The notes under the pieces were generated by a model. The model did no database searches, was not told where the DNA came from, and was given only the letters and a program-made list of their open reading frames with translations. From the NCBI GenBank assembly GCA_014706295.1, contig JACSVZ010000002.1:23408757-23472756 (forward strand): DNA of 64,000 nucleotides, written 5' to 3'. Shown piece after piece: positions 11,703 to 25,315 of the stretch. The stretch is from Lycocorax pyrrhopterus obiensis. Taxonomy: Eukaryota > Chordata > Aves > Passeriformes > Paradisaeidae. The number at the start of each line of letters is the position of its first letter. The first letter of the stretch is position 1. A program made the position numbers and the translations under genes.

Positions 11703-14700
11703 CATTTGTCTAAAAAAAGATACTCAGTAAAAGCAGACTTGGAGCTGTTTTAGCACGATGCTGGTCTCCACCCCAGGTGAAAGGTCTGTGTCTGAGACCA
11801 GACAAGGTCACAGGGTTAGAGAAAGCATTGCCTGCAATGGCCACAAAGCATTCAGCTATTAAGGATGAAGAGCAGTTCCCTGTCCAGATTTATAACCGCC
11901 CCTGCTGTTTCAACAGCTGAACACCGGCATATGCTCCAAAGGAAAATGGTCTCCCACATTTTGGGCTGAAGGGGAAAAAAGTGATGCAATGAAAAAAAAG
12001 CAGCAAGAAAAAGCCTGATGCTGAGCTCAAGAAAATGTTTTCACAGAGCGAACTGTCTGAACACAAAGGTTAACTACACATGTTGACACAGCGTAGTCAG
12101 AGCCGGGTGAATTAATGAGATGTCAAAGGTGGTTTAGCCCTGTAGAAAAGGGGAAATTCTAGTGGAAGCAGCATGCTCCATGTCCATCATTTGATACCTT
12201 GGTTAGAAGGTATCCTTAAGCAACTATAGCACCGAGTACACGTGGTATTATATGCAGCTAATGATACAGGCTATTTATTTGTTTGTTTCTTGTTCTTTGG
12301 TTTTTTGTGACATAGGATAGCAGCTGGAAGGCAAAACAACTATAGAGGCCTGCACTACAGTCACTGAGTGGACAATACTTCAGGAAAATAGGATTCCAGT
12401 TCTCCCTAAAGCTTTGGTGAACATGGGGCATCCTCTTCCCCATGTCTGACTGCAATTTTTTTGCATACTCTCAGTTTCTAAAGAGATAACAGCTTCAGAC
12501 CCCTGTGCTTTTACTAAAGATCCAGCTGGAGTGATCCATCACTCAAGTGGACTAACAGCACCAGACTACTAGGAGCTCTATGCTACAGGAATGAGGAAAT
12601 GGTTCTGGCATGGTCATTGTTTCCCTTCCTGGCAGCGGATACACCGTGGAAATTTCCATATTGTGGAAACTCTGCCTAAGAAAGGCAAATGCCATTGGTA
12701 TGAATAAGAATTAAGTACTGAAATGCACCATTTTCAATCTTGTTTTATAAGAGCTGGGGAAATAATTCGTGCTCCCCTTGTATTTCCTCTCTGTAATCTG
12801 CAGTACTCAACTACTTATAAGCAGAGGAATCCTTTATATTTAGCACAGCTTCTATTCCAAACCTCATATATTAATAAAGTTGACATAGCTCACTCTGTAC
12901 TGCTGTTTGCACAGCTGGATATGTCAGATAAAATAAGTTCATCTTTTCTAAGATGAGCTTAAGTCTACAGCCTACTAGTGTCTTTCTTATTTACACCAAC
13001 AACAGTATCACATTGTTCCCATAAAGAAGGTTAGTTTTAGTGAAGTCATGTTCTTAGTGCATCCCTACAGGTCCATAAATTTTGATAAATAGCCTCAGCA
13101 CACCCTCAGATCTGAGCGCTTGCCTCAAAGCCACGGGATTTGTCTGATTATAAGTAAAAAGTCATTGACATTTGAATTATGACACCTACAGCTAATGACT
13201 CATTGATGGACCCTTATGCTCCTCTGGTCAAAAGGAATCCCCCTTCCCATTACAAAAGAAATTTGTTTACAAGGGTCACAGATGTGTGGAATTAGGAACA
13301 TGGGCTTTGCTTACACAGAGAGACAAAGTCACCTCCAGAGACTTTCTAAAGGTTTGTTCTTTGCAACAAAAATTAAAATCTAGGAAAGTCACTTTCACTG
13401 TCATGAGGATGCCCACCCAATCATTCTCCCCAGCCCATGGTGAGATGGAATGGATGCTGAAGGAGAGAATGTTTCTTTGCTTTATGGAGCACCATGCAGA
13501 TACCAATGGTGGGACTTGGATCACAGCTTAGGACAAAAAATATCAGGTGTGTGCAGGTAGCCATCTACATGTCATCTAGAGTACAAGCTCTCACTGTGCT
13601 CCACGGAGATCTGGTCAGGACAGTCAACAGCCTCCCAGGAGTGGCTCAGCTGATGAGCCACTGCAGCAGGAATCTGTACCAAAACCTATGTACCTGGTAC
13701 CAAGTGGGAGGCTCAGAGTTAGCCAGGACACCTGTGTGGGGGTAGCAGACATTACACACCATATCTGTCTGCTGCTGCATCAGAGGTTGTGGCCCAGCCA
13801 TCTTTGCTTTGGAGGACCTTTTACAAAACTAAACACCTCTAAGTAAGTGACTTCCTCATAATTTCGGTGCTGTCTATTTTAGAATGGACTGACTCATTCT
13901 TTAGGCTGCACTGACTGTTTTGGGTTGATCTCTATCAGCTCTCATGAGAGTTTAGTGCACATATCAAATATCATCTACAGACGTCAAATGTCAGTGCCAT
14001 AGTCAGCAAGCTGAATCCTGTCCTAAGGCACTGTGTGCTGCAGACATGACATAACTGTGTACTTTTAACTTGCCATGATTCACAGGCAGATTGCCTGGTT
14101 TGCAAAATTCACCTGCTTTACAGGTAAAGACATACCCAAGCAGCCCCCATTTGGAGAAAACTGTGGTCCATCAGAGCATATTACTTTGCTTTCAGCCCCA
14201 CAGGAAGTGAGACCCTACTGCTCTAGAACCTGAGCTACCTGTTTGTTCCCTGCTGTACCCCAGGAAATAAAGACCCTACAGAACCCACGAAGATGGATAG
14301 CATGGTTCAGAGCCAGTAAAAGTGGGTCTTATCTCACTTAGGCTGGCTATTGGAGAGAAGCAGGACCCTACATGTACCACCATGGGCAGGTATTGGTTGA
14401 ACTGACTCATCACTCCATTAGCATTTAGTCATTATGCAATGATGTACCCTTTAGACATTATGCAAGTCATTACACCCTAAAAAGTCATTCAAAATCAGGA
14501 TTCGCTTCCTAGCTCATGCAAAAGGCCTGTTTACTTAGACTGGCTTGACCTTTAATTCCACAGCTTCTTCTCCTTTCTTCTGTGATCTTCACAGTAGTCC
14601 TCTCAGCCGTTCTACTACTATAGGCATCTCGTTTCTGTTTTGATGACATTTTATTTAGGCCTTTTCGTTCTGATGTCCCAAAATGGCCACACAAGCTTCC

Positions 14701-14970
14701 AAGAGGACTCTGTCTACACTGCATGACATTGTGCTGCATGATATCAGGTCATTAATGTTGATTCCTAGCTCTACCTTGGTAGAATATTTTTACTTAAGTT
14801 GATTTGACATAGATTTTTACCTCACTCATTGCCCATGAGTATTTCAAAATTAGTTTCATGCAGGGAATATATTTTAGTTAGCTAAGTCTTCCAATTCAAA
14901 AGTTAATCTTACAAAGCTGATCTTGAACACAAAAGTTCCCTAGGACAAAAGAACAATAAAGTGCTAGAAA
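11703..14970. other. Stretch without a supported gene
   Basis: I see only short frames with no family similarity, some overlapping on both strands (13276-13531), and no recognised interspersed repeat. Confidence 0.5.
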
Positions 14971-15797
14971 CATGGAATCATGGAATCATTTTGGTTGGAT
15001 CCTTTCCGGCTCCATAGCCCTGTATGTGTCTAAGTGGTGTAGCAAGTCACCGACCATTTGCCCTTAGATTGTGGGGGCTTCATTCTGCTTCCTGTCCTTG
15101 TCTTCCAGCTCAGGGGACTGGGTACCCAGGGAACAACTATTGTCACCATTAATGACTATGGCAAAGAAGGCATTAAGTACCTCAGCTTCTTCCTCATCCT
15201 TTGTCACTATGTTTCCCCCCATATCCAATACAGGATGGGGATTCTTCTTGGCCCACCTTTTGTTCCTGTTATATTGGTAGAAACACTGTTACTGACTTTT
15301 ATAGAAAAAGTCAAATTAAATCCTAGTTGGGCTTCGGTCCCTCTAATTTTCTCCCTGCATAACCTCACAACATCCATGTAGTCCTTCTGAGTTTTCTGCT
15401 CCTTCTTCCAGAGACCACAGACTCTCCTCTTTTTCCTGATTTCCAGACAAAGCTCTCTGTTCAGTCAGGTTGGTCTTCTTTCCTGCCAACTTGTCTTTAG
15501 GCACATGAGGACAATCTGCTCCTGCACCTTTAGGATTTCCTTCTTGAAGAATGTCCATCCTTCCTGGACTTCTTTGCCCTTCAGGACTGACTCCCAAGGA
15601 ACTCTGTCAACCAGGCTCTTACACAGGCCAAAGGCTGCCCTCCAGAAGTCTAAGGCAGCAGTTCTCTGGCCCTCTCCTTACTTCTCCAAGAATCAAAATC
15701 TCTATCATTTCATGATCATGCCCAAAATGGCCTCCAAACACCACATAACCCACCAGTCTTTCTCTGTTCACAAAAAACAGGTCAAGAAGAGCAGAAT
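14971..15797 (-). mobile_element. Internally deleted CR1 LINE: ORF2 fragment joined to the 3' tip
   Basis: Read on the minus strand from about 15797 to 15010, translations in shifting frames match CR1 ORF2 between the end of the endonuclease and the start of the reverse transcriptase. Visible landmarks are LLDLFFVNRE, GHDHEMIEILI, RALSGNQEKEESLW and KDEEEAEVLNAFFAIVING. Several in-frame stops and frameshifts make it a dead copy. At about 15000 the match stops abruptly and is replaced by the CR1 3' terminus (CCAAAATGATTCCATGATTC on the minus strand). The whole reverse transcriptase domain and nearly all of the 3' UTR are therefore missing. Plus-strand open frames over this element (15058-15381, 15505-15801) are by-products. 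Confidence 0.9.
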
Positions 15798-18700
15798 TTG
15801 ATGGCAGAGTTTAGTGGCAGTGTCTGTATCCCAAGGATGTATAAGGTTTTTCACACTTAACTTAGAAACAGGCCTTCTTTTAACCTCAGTTTAAAGCATT
15901 TGCACAGCCAGGATGAATACAGCAGATAGGTGGATAAGTAGATATTTTTAGAGTGGAAGAAAGAAAATTTCTTGGAGTGACCTTTTGAAGTATTTCATGT
16001 TCAGATTTGATTCATAATCAGGAATAATCATGAACTATTCTCATATTCTTTATCTCATCATTTAAAGGGAAACATATCACATGCCAAGTAATTGCATCCG
16101 TGCCAAAAGGTAATTTTATATTCCTTGTTAAGTGAGACAGAATAATAATTTCTCTATTCTTTCCAAATGAAATTTGATGATAGAGCATGAATCAATGAAC
16201 AAATCAATATATGACCATCTTCACTAACAGTTTAAGAGGAACTTCTGGCAGTCCTTACACAAACAACAATACACTCTACCTGGCAAAAAGTTAAAAAGCA
16301 AACTTGCTGTGCTTATGAACCATTGATTTGAAAAAGTCTCTGGGTGTCTCAAAGGAAACTTGAGCAAGTCTAATAGTGTATGGTCAGCAGAGACGGGTAA
16401 TTGAGAGGGGACAGAAAATGGAGCTTCCAGCACAATGGAAATAAATTGTTAGCCACCTACTGAGGCCTGTGAAGCTGGCAAGAGCTAGGAGAGATGAAAA
16501 ACATGCAATGAAGCTAGATGCTTCTGTGCTTGAATACATAAAGCAATGCCTAGTGAAATATCAGTATATGGTTTTAAGAAAAGAGAGACGATAGGCAAAA
16601 TGTATCAGAGATACTGAGTACTTGACTGTATTTTAGCATATTTCTCAGACCCTTACCTAAAACATGAAATCAAATTGGTTGGTGAAGCAGGATTGATGAG
16701 TGCAGGTGAAGTCTCTGAATGCTGAATAATGACTGCAAGTGACATTCCAGCTCAGTACTTACTGGGGCAATGGCCCAAGAAGTGTAGTATCAATAAACAT
16801 AGTCAGCGGTGAAGCAGGAGGATGAAAACAAAAAACAATGCAGTTTCAGAGATTTAAATGTGGGCAGAAAATAATAAATTAATTCAACATAAACCATTTA
16901 CAAAAGAATGAGGGTCTTGAAAGCTCACTTTAACTGATAATCTCCCCAGTACAAGAGACCTCCTTTCCTTAGGTGGTTATTTCAAGTGGAGAAAAATGCA
17001 GTCTTAATCCTGAATTGAAGTTAACTGTGGCAGTAAAAATGCTATTAATGACAGCAGCCTTGATTCAGGAGGAGAGATAAAGTTGAAGGATAATGAAAAT
17101 GCCAGACTGGTCATGTCATAAGTAGCAAATCCATAAATGTGTGATCTGAATAGTGCTCATCTGAAGGAAGAAACTGGGGCAAACTTGGGCAAACATAATT
17201 AGGGAGTAATTAAACCCTACCTATAAGATAAATAGATAAAAATGCTGTAATAAAAAACCTCACTGCTTTACATTTCCTCTTTTAGAAGAAATATGACAAT
17301 ATATTATATCAATTTTAATGCTTTTACTTCACTGGTTGTTAAAAACCACTCAAGCAGCCAGGTGAAATTACCACCAGGTGAAAGACAGGGGAGCTGGCAG
17401 AGAGCTGCCCAAGCCCTGGGGCTCATTGCCGGGGGAGGCAGGAGGTGTGGAGGAGAGGTATCACCAGCCTCTTCTTTGCTGGGAGCCATTCAGGAGGGTG
17501 CAGGTCGGAGCAAGTTCTGCTTTGTGGCTTGCACACCTCAGGTCCTGCACATCGGGAATCTTGGTCAGGCAAGAGAGTGTAAGTCAGGGGCTGAGTGCCA
17601 GGGCAGGCTGCTCATGATAGAGCCATCTACTTTATGATTTTGGAATTATTTTAAAGACAGCTGGCAAGGGAAGGCTCCTAAATCCTCATCGTGTTAATTG
17701 GTTTTTTCTAACAGGGCAATCCCCACTTATAAAATGTGGTTTCCCTAATAACCCACTGAGTAATCTGTGAAAAAAAAGCACATCCCTCTCATGCTTGAGA
17801 TTCATGCATCAAAGCAAAAGGTGAGGTTTGATGAAGTCAACCTGCACAGCATAATGAGTATAACACTGCATCAGCAAGGTTTCCTCCAGGAGATAACTAT
17901 GGTCAGAAAATCATTATAGCAGTTGCTGTTAATAAGAGGGAGGAAGAATGATTCACAAACACGTCCTGTAAGTTGCCTACAGGAGCACCACAGGGAGGAG
18001 TCCTGTTACTCATTATGCTGTGTGTCAGCTCCAACGAGGCCAGAAGCACAGCAGAACAATGGTCATGACGTCTTGGGTGGCCAAAGGTTTCTTACACTGT
18101 TTCCACATTCATTGTGCACTTGAAATTTTCTCAGAAAAGAAAGGAAGCTTTTGGGCCTGCCTATAAGAAGTTTATTCCCCATATAAATTATATGACTTGC
18201 ACTTCAATTACATATAAACGTATATATACATCTTCACCACCCCACAGAACACAGGAGAAAGTATCCATTTTCAGCACTTTTCAAGCTAATCATTCAGGAG
18301 AGCAGTGGGAAGAATACATAGGCTTATACCATGGTTGTCCCCTATTCCTTTTATTTGTATTTAATTTTGTAGGGACAAGGTTCATTTTGCAGACAGTCCC
18401 AAGAAGGAAAATTCTTTTATTCCACATTTTGTTATTATAAACGCATGTGGAGTATGTTGTATGGTTTTTCAGGCTGTATGGAATGAAGCAAAAAGGAGTT
18501 TTCAATCTTTTAATGCTCCATGCTTGGGGAAGAGGCATAAGAAAATGGTCCATGGAGATCCTATATTATTATTTGAAAGATTTTTATTTTTCAGGCCTGG
18601 TCAGATTTTCTGACTGGCACGTTTCCGAGAATGCACCTCTCAAGCACCGAGGTTTATAATGATTTCTCCTTACACTATTTATCTCACTCTTCCAGTTGCA

Positions 18701-19658
18701 GAGTGAAGAGAAGCATGACAGGAGAGGAGAGGAGACATCAAAGAGATTCTGCCAAACATAGGAATATGGATTTCCCACTCCCCTCCCTGAAGGATATTTT
18801 CAAGAAGATGCAAGGTTTTGCAATGCACAAATATATTAGCACCGCAAAGCAAGCAGGAAAGGCTGTAACATTTGCTGAGGTTCTACTGAACTAGCTTGGA
18901 CTGCATGTAGAGGGGGAGAAGGAGGGGCCTGGCAGTTTGCCCTGAAATGCACAGAGGTTACAGGGTGTCCTCTGTGCCTCCCCAGTAACTTTTCTTCCAC
19001 CTACTGCAACCCAGAAAATAATTTGCTCTCAGTCCAAAAGGGAAAATGCAAAACAGCCAATTCCTATCTGATTTTTGCAATATCTAGACTTGCTGGATGA
19101 CTTGTTCCTTCCATTTCTTTTTAGCTATATAGCACAGCAGTTAGTTTCAGCATCTCTCTGCTGGAACACTGGCAGGGTAAATAATAGACATACTTCTCAG
19201 CAATCCCAACTCCTTTCTTTAAATACTCACACCACAGATTTTTCAACACGACATTTGGGGAGGTGATACTGTTATTTATATAAGAACATATTCATTCTGA
19301 GATGGGATACGGGACTTAACAAGTTATTACACAATGTGGTGGCAGTGAAAGACAGCTGAACACAGTCTACTAAACAGTAAAATGTTGGAATTTACAAGCT
19401 TTTTTCCAAGTCAGAAAAAACCCAGAGATTTTTAAACTTTAAGTCCACCTTTAATAATCTTAAATGGGTAATAGAGAAGACAGTCTTTTATACCAAAAGA
19501 AGGATGAGAAAGTATTTTCAAATGCATTTTCAAAGGTACTAAAGGAGTTAGGTGCTCAAATCTCACGGGATGGAATAAGTAGATTCTGTAAGCTTCATTG
19601 CAAATCACAGCTGTAATGTCCATAAATGAAGGCCTATTTTGCAGCCGAGGCACTTAAC
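15798..19658. other. Mostly AT-rich stretch without a supported gene
   Basis: A locally GC-richer patch at about 17370-17620 contains overlapping frames on both strands but few CpG, no good exon borders and no recognised protein. The remainder is AT-rich, with short chance frames. No repeat family was recognised. Confidence 0.5.
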
Positions 19659-19750
19659 TAGGACTCGGTAGATTTGGGATCCGTGCCTGGCTCTGTCTAA
19701 ATCTGCAAGCCATTTGCCCTCTCTGTGCCTCAGTTTCTCTTTCTGTGTAG
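19659..19750 (-). mobile_element. MIR-like (CORE-type) SINE fragment
   Basis: The plus strand reads as the reverse complement of the MIR 3' half. An AGGACTCGG...GGGATCCGTGCCTGGCTCTG part corresponds to the segment around the 'gggattcgaacccaggc' region. It is followed, after an internal deletion, by CCTCTCTGTGCCTCAGTTTC, the most conserved MIR block. Old MIR-type SINEs are known as rare relics in bird genomes. The copy is diverged and lacks both ends. Confidence 0.6.
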
Positions 19751-22700
19751 CAGCACCGACGCTGCACAGAGAAGTTCTCAGGATGCAGTCGCTGTAATGT
19801 GGGGGACACACAAGTTTATTTAATTCATAGCACTTTTTGACAACTAGAAGTAAGAAGTGGGATTGAACATAAGACTTACTATATATGCATAGAAGAATAG
19901 TCATAATGCTAATTACTCAGAAGAACTAGAAATAAAGCAGTATTTACTGCTTCCCTGGTAAAAATACGTCACAGAGGAGATTTCCTCAGAACTTTAAATA
20001 AGGCAAGTCTTTCCCCATAAACAGGAAAATCTTAGTCATTATTGTGGTGAAATAGCTTCACTCTATGAAGTAATGTCTAACCTCATTAAAAAAAAGACAG
20101 GAACACAGAGAAAATGGGAATGTGCATGATGTCAAACCTTATGACCACAGTGTGAGAGTGGTCACAGAAGCAATGCCTGGCTGCTTGGTATCACCATCAG
20201 CAGGGCTGGGCAAGGTCGGCAGAACAATAAAGTAACTGAAATTGGAGCTATACTCATCTGTACACTAAGCTGAACATGAACTGGGACTTCAGGTCTCTTA
20301 GTTTTGCTGTGATGCCAAGCTTTGGGCTTCGAAACCATAAAAGATGCAGATTTGCCAGATAGTGGGTGCATCAGGTGGGAGTGGGGATGACTCAGCCCAG
20401 CTGCCTCCTGGGTCTCCCAGTGAACACATGCTGAGGAACCAGCTTTTGGGCCCTCCAGACAAGACAGCACCATCACTCACCCTCCAACTTGCTAACCCAA
20501 ATCTAATCACTGAGAGAAGGTCTTGTCTGTCCTCCTCCCTGCAGCCCTCCAGGGAGGCTAGCCCTGCTGTGGACATGCATTGAGGGACACTTTCTAAACC
20601 TACATGCTCTTCATGAAGGAAAGGTAAAAGGTTTCCTTTCACCCTTGTTAGTCGTGGCTGCTGATGCACCTTGGTGCTCTGGTTTTATTGAGGCAGACCT
20701 CAGACTCTGCCCTCAGGGCTGCTTGGTAGCAGGACTGAGAGAAGGCACTGCAGCAGTGCATCAGTGATTTGGGGGTCAACACTTGACACAATGCCACTGA
20801 GGGTCCTGCTCTCCTGGTACCTTCAGTAGATCCATACGTGGATTCTTCAGAGGAAAATACGTAGAAATCTGTTCAAGAGAAATGCTGAAGAAAAGTAGCC
20901 CACAGGAGCAATCCCTTAACAAAGCCCATCCAAAACCAGTGCAGAAAGATTTTGCAGCCACTCAAGATATGGTAGTTTCCCTGCTTCATTAGTCCCCTTT
21001 ACTTGGGTCAGCTACATCCCAACACAATAGTAATTTCTCCTAAAATTTCTCCTGATATATTCAACACACAGCTCATGTGCTGTCATATGCTTTTATTTTT
21101 TTTTTCACAGTGTTCTGGATTACATTAAAATAATTTTGTCCTCACTGGGGAAATCTCTGATTACTCACTTCTAGTTTAGTTCCTCATTTGTGTTCAGAGA
21201 GGAAAGGGGTTCAAACTAGAAACCTGAATCTTCAGGGAGAATGCAGATTTGGGACTTGAATTGCCTTCTTAAGTAAATGATCCTGCAACCTCAGACCTTC
21301 CTCCAGAGGAGACATGGGGATCACCACAGTCATGGTTTACTGTCAGCTACCTGCCCTGGTGTTTCTCTTTGCCTCAACACCATGGTCCTGAACTTACAAC
21401 TAAGCTAAAACATAAGCAAAGGGGAAATCATGCCAGTTTTCTCTGTGTCCATATTAACAGGGATTTTAAATACCTTTGTTTCTGCAAGGGATTTAAGCCA
21501 TTTCTCCAGATCCCTCTTGAAGTGCGGTGTGTTAAATTTCAAAGGCACATTAGGTTTTCTTCCTGTCTCTGGTGTCCAAACAGGATGAATCTGCATAAAA
21601 GGATGTCCACACACGAGAAAATAGGACCAGGTCCACTGACAACATTAGCTTATGCATGAGAGAGCTGAGCGGGCAGTTCATCTGCTGTTTCCTTGTATTT
21701 AGGCCAGCTCTAACTTTTGGCACTTGTCCCAGCATAGATGAAAACATTTTGGGTATTAACAAGGTATAGCTGGAGTTGAAAGCACAAGAACTGCAAGAGA
21801 CACCCTATATTCCCTGGATGTTTTTCCATCTCAGCTGCAGAAAGCAGATCTAATTCTCACCCCTTTACTCCACTAAAGTGGTTCAAATTGGAATGGAGAA
21901 GGGGCAAAAAAAAAGGCAAAACAAAATACTATGAAACCGTAGCCTGTAGATAAAGTTATTAAGATTACAAAAACAAAGGACTTGAAGTAGCTTTGGAGGC
22001 AATCACTCGTCTGGAAGATCCAGATGTTTCTTAGCACTTGCTTAGAAATAGGTACCAGTGGTCTTGAGTCTCCTGACAAACCAGTATAACCACTACACAT
22101 TCCATCAGGTGGGCTGCAGTTCTTTCATCTGTGCTGCCAGGACCAGAACCATTCATTCATCCAGCCACAGTTTTCAGATCTTCAGCAGGAAACACCTCTC
22201 TGGAGCTCCTGTGAACATCCAGTTGCATACCCTCCTCATTTCTGAGCACATTTCTGACTGTGTGTGGACCTCTGCAACGTTCAGAGCATGAATCAGATGA
22301 ACTCCAGCTGGTCATCCACACCTCCATACACCTCACACACGCACATGGAGACAGGATTTTATCTGACATATAGAATCATAACTCTGCCTTTGATACTCGG
22401 GCCTTCATTTGGAAACCCTGTTCCCAAATAATTTATAAGTAACTGGCAGAAATAGGTTGACATAAAACATGAGAGTAAAATGAATTACAACGTCAAGTTA
22501 ATAAAAATGCAGAGATGTTCATGCCTGAGGTGATCAAGGGGTGAGCCCACAAGATGGGGGGTTACTTTGTGTGTATGTTTGGAGGCGTTAAGCACCTCGG
22601 GGCATCCTGGCAGACTCCACTGAGGAGCTCCAGCAGTGGGAACACCTTTTTACCTCTCCTGCCCCCTTTATAAAAAGACACATTAATCCCCTCTGTGTAT

Positions 22701-25315
22701 TTGTGGCAGCCTTACTAGCTGAATTGAAACAGTTCACCTTGAGATTTGGTTCAATCACAGCAAGTCCCCTGAGTTTTTTCCCCAGCTGTTAAGGAAAAAA
22801 AAAATTATGTGAACACTCACTTCAGGAAAGCTGCAGACAAAGGCATTACCTCTTCCCAGATGTGGATTCTGCCTGACTTTGAAGTGAATCTATTGAGCCA
22901 TCCATGAGATGGTTGTTCATGTTCTGTCATTGTGTTAAACTGCTAATTGTCCTACTTTCCAATATAATGTGCATTAGAGTCATTAAGATACACAGCTGTA
23001 GCAAGTTTTTCTCTCTAGTTACCTAGTCTACTTTAAAAAGACATGTATTATCTGAGTCTCTGAGGTCTTGAGTATTTTCACCTGTCGTGTGAAAACTTGC
23101 CATTTATTCTATTGGAGGCAGAAATCAGGCTCAAGATGTTCCCCCAGCATGAAGAAAGATTCACAGGTGAAAAGTGTAAAATAATAAAGGATACACAAAT
23201 ATTTTAGTGTCTTAAATTTTAAGGGAACATAGTCACTTTTCTGGGAAGTTGCAGGTGCACTTTAAAATGTTATAGTGTCCTTTAGCTGACCAACTCCATA
23301 CTGGAAAGCTCATTGATGTTCGGAGTAAACAGGAGCATTCTTTCAATGGTTAAAACCTGTAGATAAGTGTTGAGGTTAGTTTGTTTTCTCTGGAGTAGTA
23401 GCACTTTTCCAAAACACTCTGTCTGCTCCAGTCCTGTCCATGCCCTCCCAGTTTTAATACAGCACAATCCACTAACAGGGATACTGAATACCACTAATAC
23501 GGATTTAAGTGATACTGAAATAAATCTCCTGCACCTTCCTCAGCTGAGATTAGAATCTAGCTCTAAATTTATAGCTCAACATTAGCTTAGTATTAAAGTT
23601 TTGTTCTCATTTTTTAACTAGAAGGTCTGTTATGTCCCCACAATTCTCCTGGCTGGTTCACAACTAGAGAAATACATAAGAGGTCAGAAAATTTATTTCA
23701 CCGCTTCAACAAGAAATTAATATAATTGATTAGCCACAGTATCTCAAGGCTTAGATCCATGCTTTGCAGAAGAAATTCATAATATCCTGGAAGTTGAAAT
23801 CCTGAAATATCATTTCACTGCTGTGAATAAGACCAAATCAGCTATTCGCTGCACTCAGTAAAGATATAGCACAGTGAACAGAATGATAAGCCTAGCTTGC
23901 TGTTAGCACTGTAACGAAAGCACCAAACCATGACAAGGTTAATCCCTGCCATTAAGAGTGACTGTAACACACCTTGTTGATATTAATAAGGTCTTTGAGC
24001 TTTATTTTATAAAAGGCTTAATAAGTCATAGTGGGAAGTTGACCCAAATATGCTGCTGATGCTTTTCTGTCATCGTATGATATGCCTACTTTGCAACTGG
24101 TAGAGTAGGATGCTCTGTAGATCCTGTTCCTTAATCACAGATTAAAGCAGCTATCATGGTTGTAGATATGGAAAACTCTAAGTAATAGTGTGCGTCTTAC
24201 AGAGTTTTATAGTGTCATTCAAGACCTATGCTGAGACCCACAGCACAGCCTCTGGAACTCGCAATCAGGATCATAGCCTCTGCACCCTTTCTTTCCTGCA
24301 TTTCATTTCTCTGCTATAAAAATGAAATACTGTCAGCATTACACTTTTACTTAATCCATTCCTTTATTGCTAATAAAATGGCAGGATCTTTAATGGCTAC
24401 ACCATTGACATCTAGCAAGACTAAAACCCCTAATAGAGCAAAGCATGTGCTTGAGCAGTCACCCAAGAAGAATAAACTATCAAAGCTCTTACCAAACTGC
24501 AACTGAGGAGTGGTTTTAGGTGCAGAATTTAAAAAAAAAAATGCAAATGTTTCCTAACAAATGGTATATTCAATGCTCTTAGGGTTTGAGGGCTTGTTGA
24601 TTTTTCCCTGAAGTCTTATTGGGTGTTCTCTCTGTTCAAAACTGTTCCACAAGCAATTCATACAAGTAGTCTGCAGATTGTTCACAAGCAATTTAAAGGA
24701 TGTGTCAACAAACTGGCAGCTAAGACCTGTTAACTGGTTTTAACTGAGTGTATCAGACACATTATATTCTACTGGGTTTTTCCCCTATAGTTAAATTACT
24801 GGTATATATTCACATCAGTTTTAAGGTGCAAGAACAAAGTTATTCCTGACCTGTACACCAGCCATTTAAAACAGAGCTTCCCACAAAGAACTGTGAAGCC
24901 AAGTTGTCATCCTTAACCAAACTTCCCCAAAAAGTCATCACTTCGGTACTGTAAAGTAGTAAATTAAAACCTTGTTATGGGTAGGTACTGAGAAGAACAG
25001 CAGCAGCAAAGTGGTTATATGCTACCACAGCTCCTTGCTTCAGTCTTATCCTAGCTCACTTGTATGTCATTCACTTCTCTATTTAATTGTGAGAGCTCTG
25101 CAGACATGTATCACACAATGCTTAATGCAATAGGGTGCAACTTGTGGCCATGCAAATATTAAATTTACTGCCCAGTGAAATACCTACCAACAATCATGAG
25201 TATTTTGCCGCGAAGACAAACAAAAAAATGAAGATTACTAGAGCTGAGAAGAAATCTTGGGTTGTGTTTGTTTCTCTGTTTGTTTTTTCGTTTGTTTTTA
25301 GGCAAGCAACTTTCT
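19751..25315. other. Stretch without a supported gene
   Basis: There are many short overlapping frames but no family match. The patch at 20370-20570 is GC-richer, which explains its overlapping open frames on both strands. No interspersed repeat was recognised before the LTR at 25316. Confidence 0.5.

Noticed and set aside
15058..15381. 107-codon plus-strand open frame
   Set aside because: It is antisense to the CR1 ORF2 fragment; the real similarity is on the minus strand.
20298..20669. 123-codon minus-strand open frame
   Set aside because: It lies in a GC-richer patch that is also open on the other strand. No recognisable protein.
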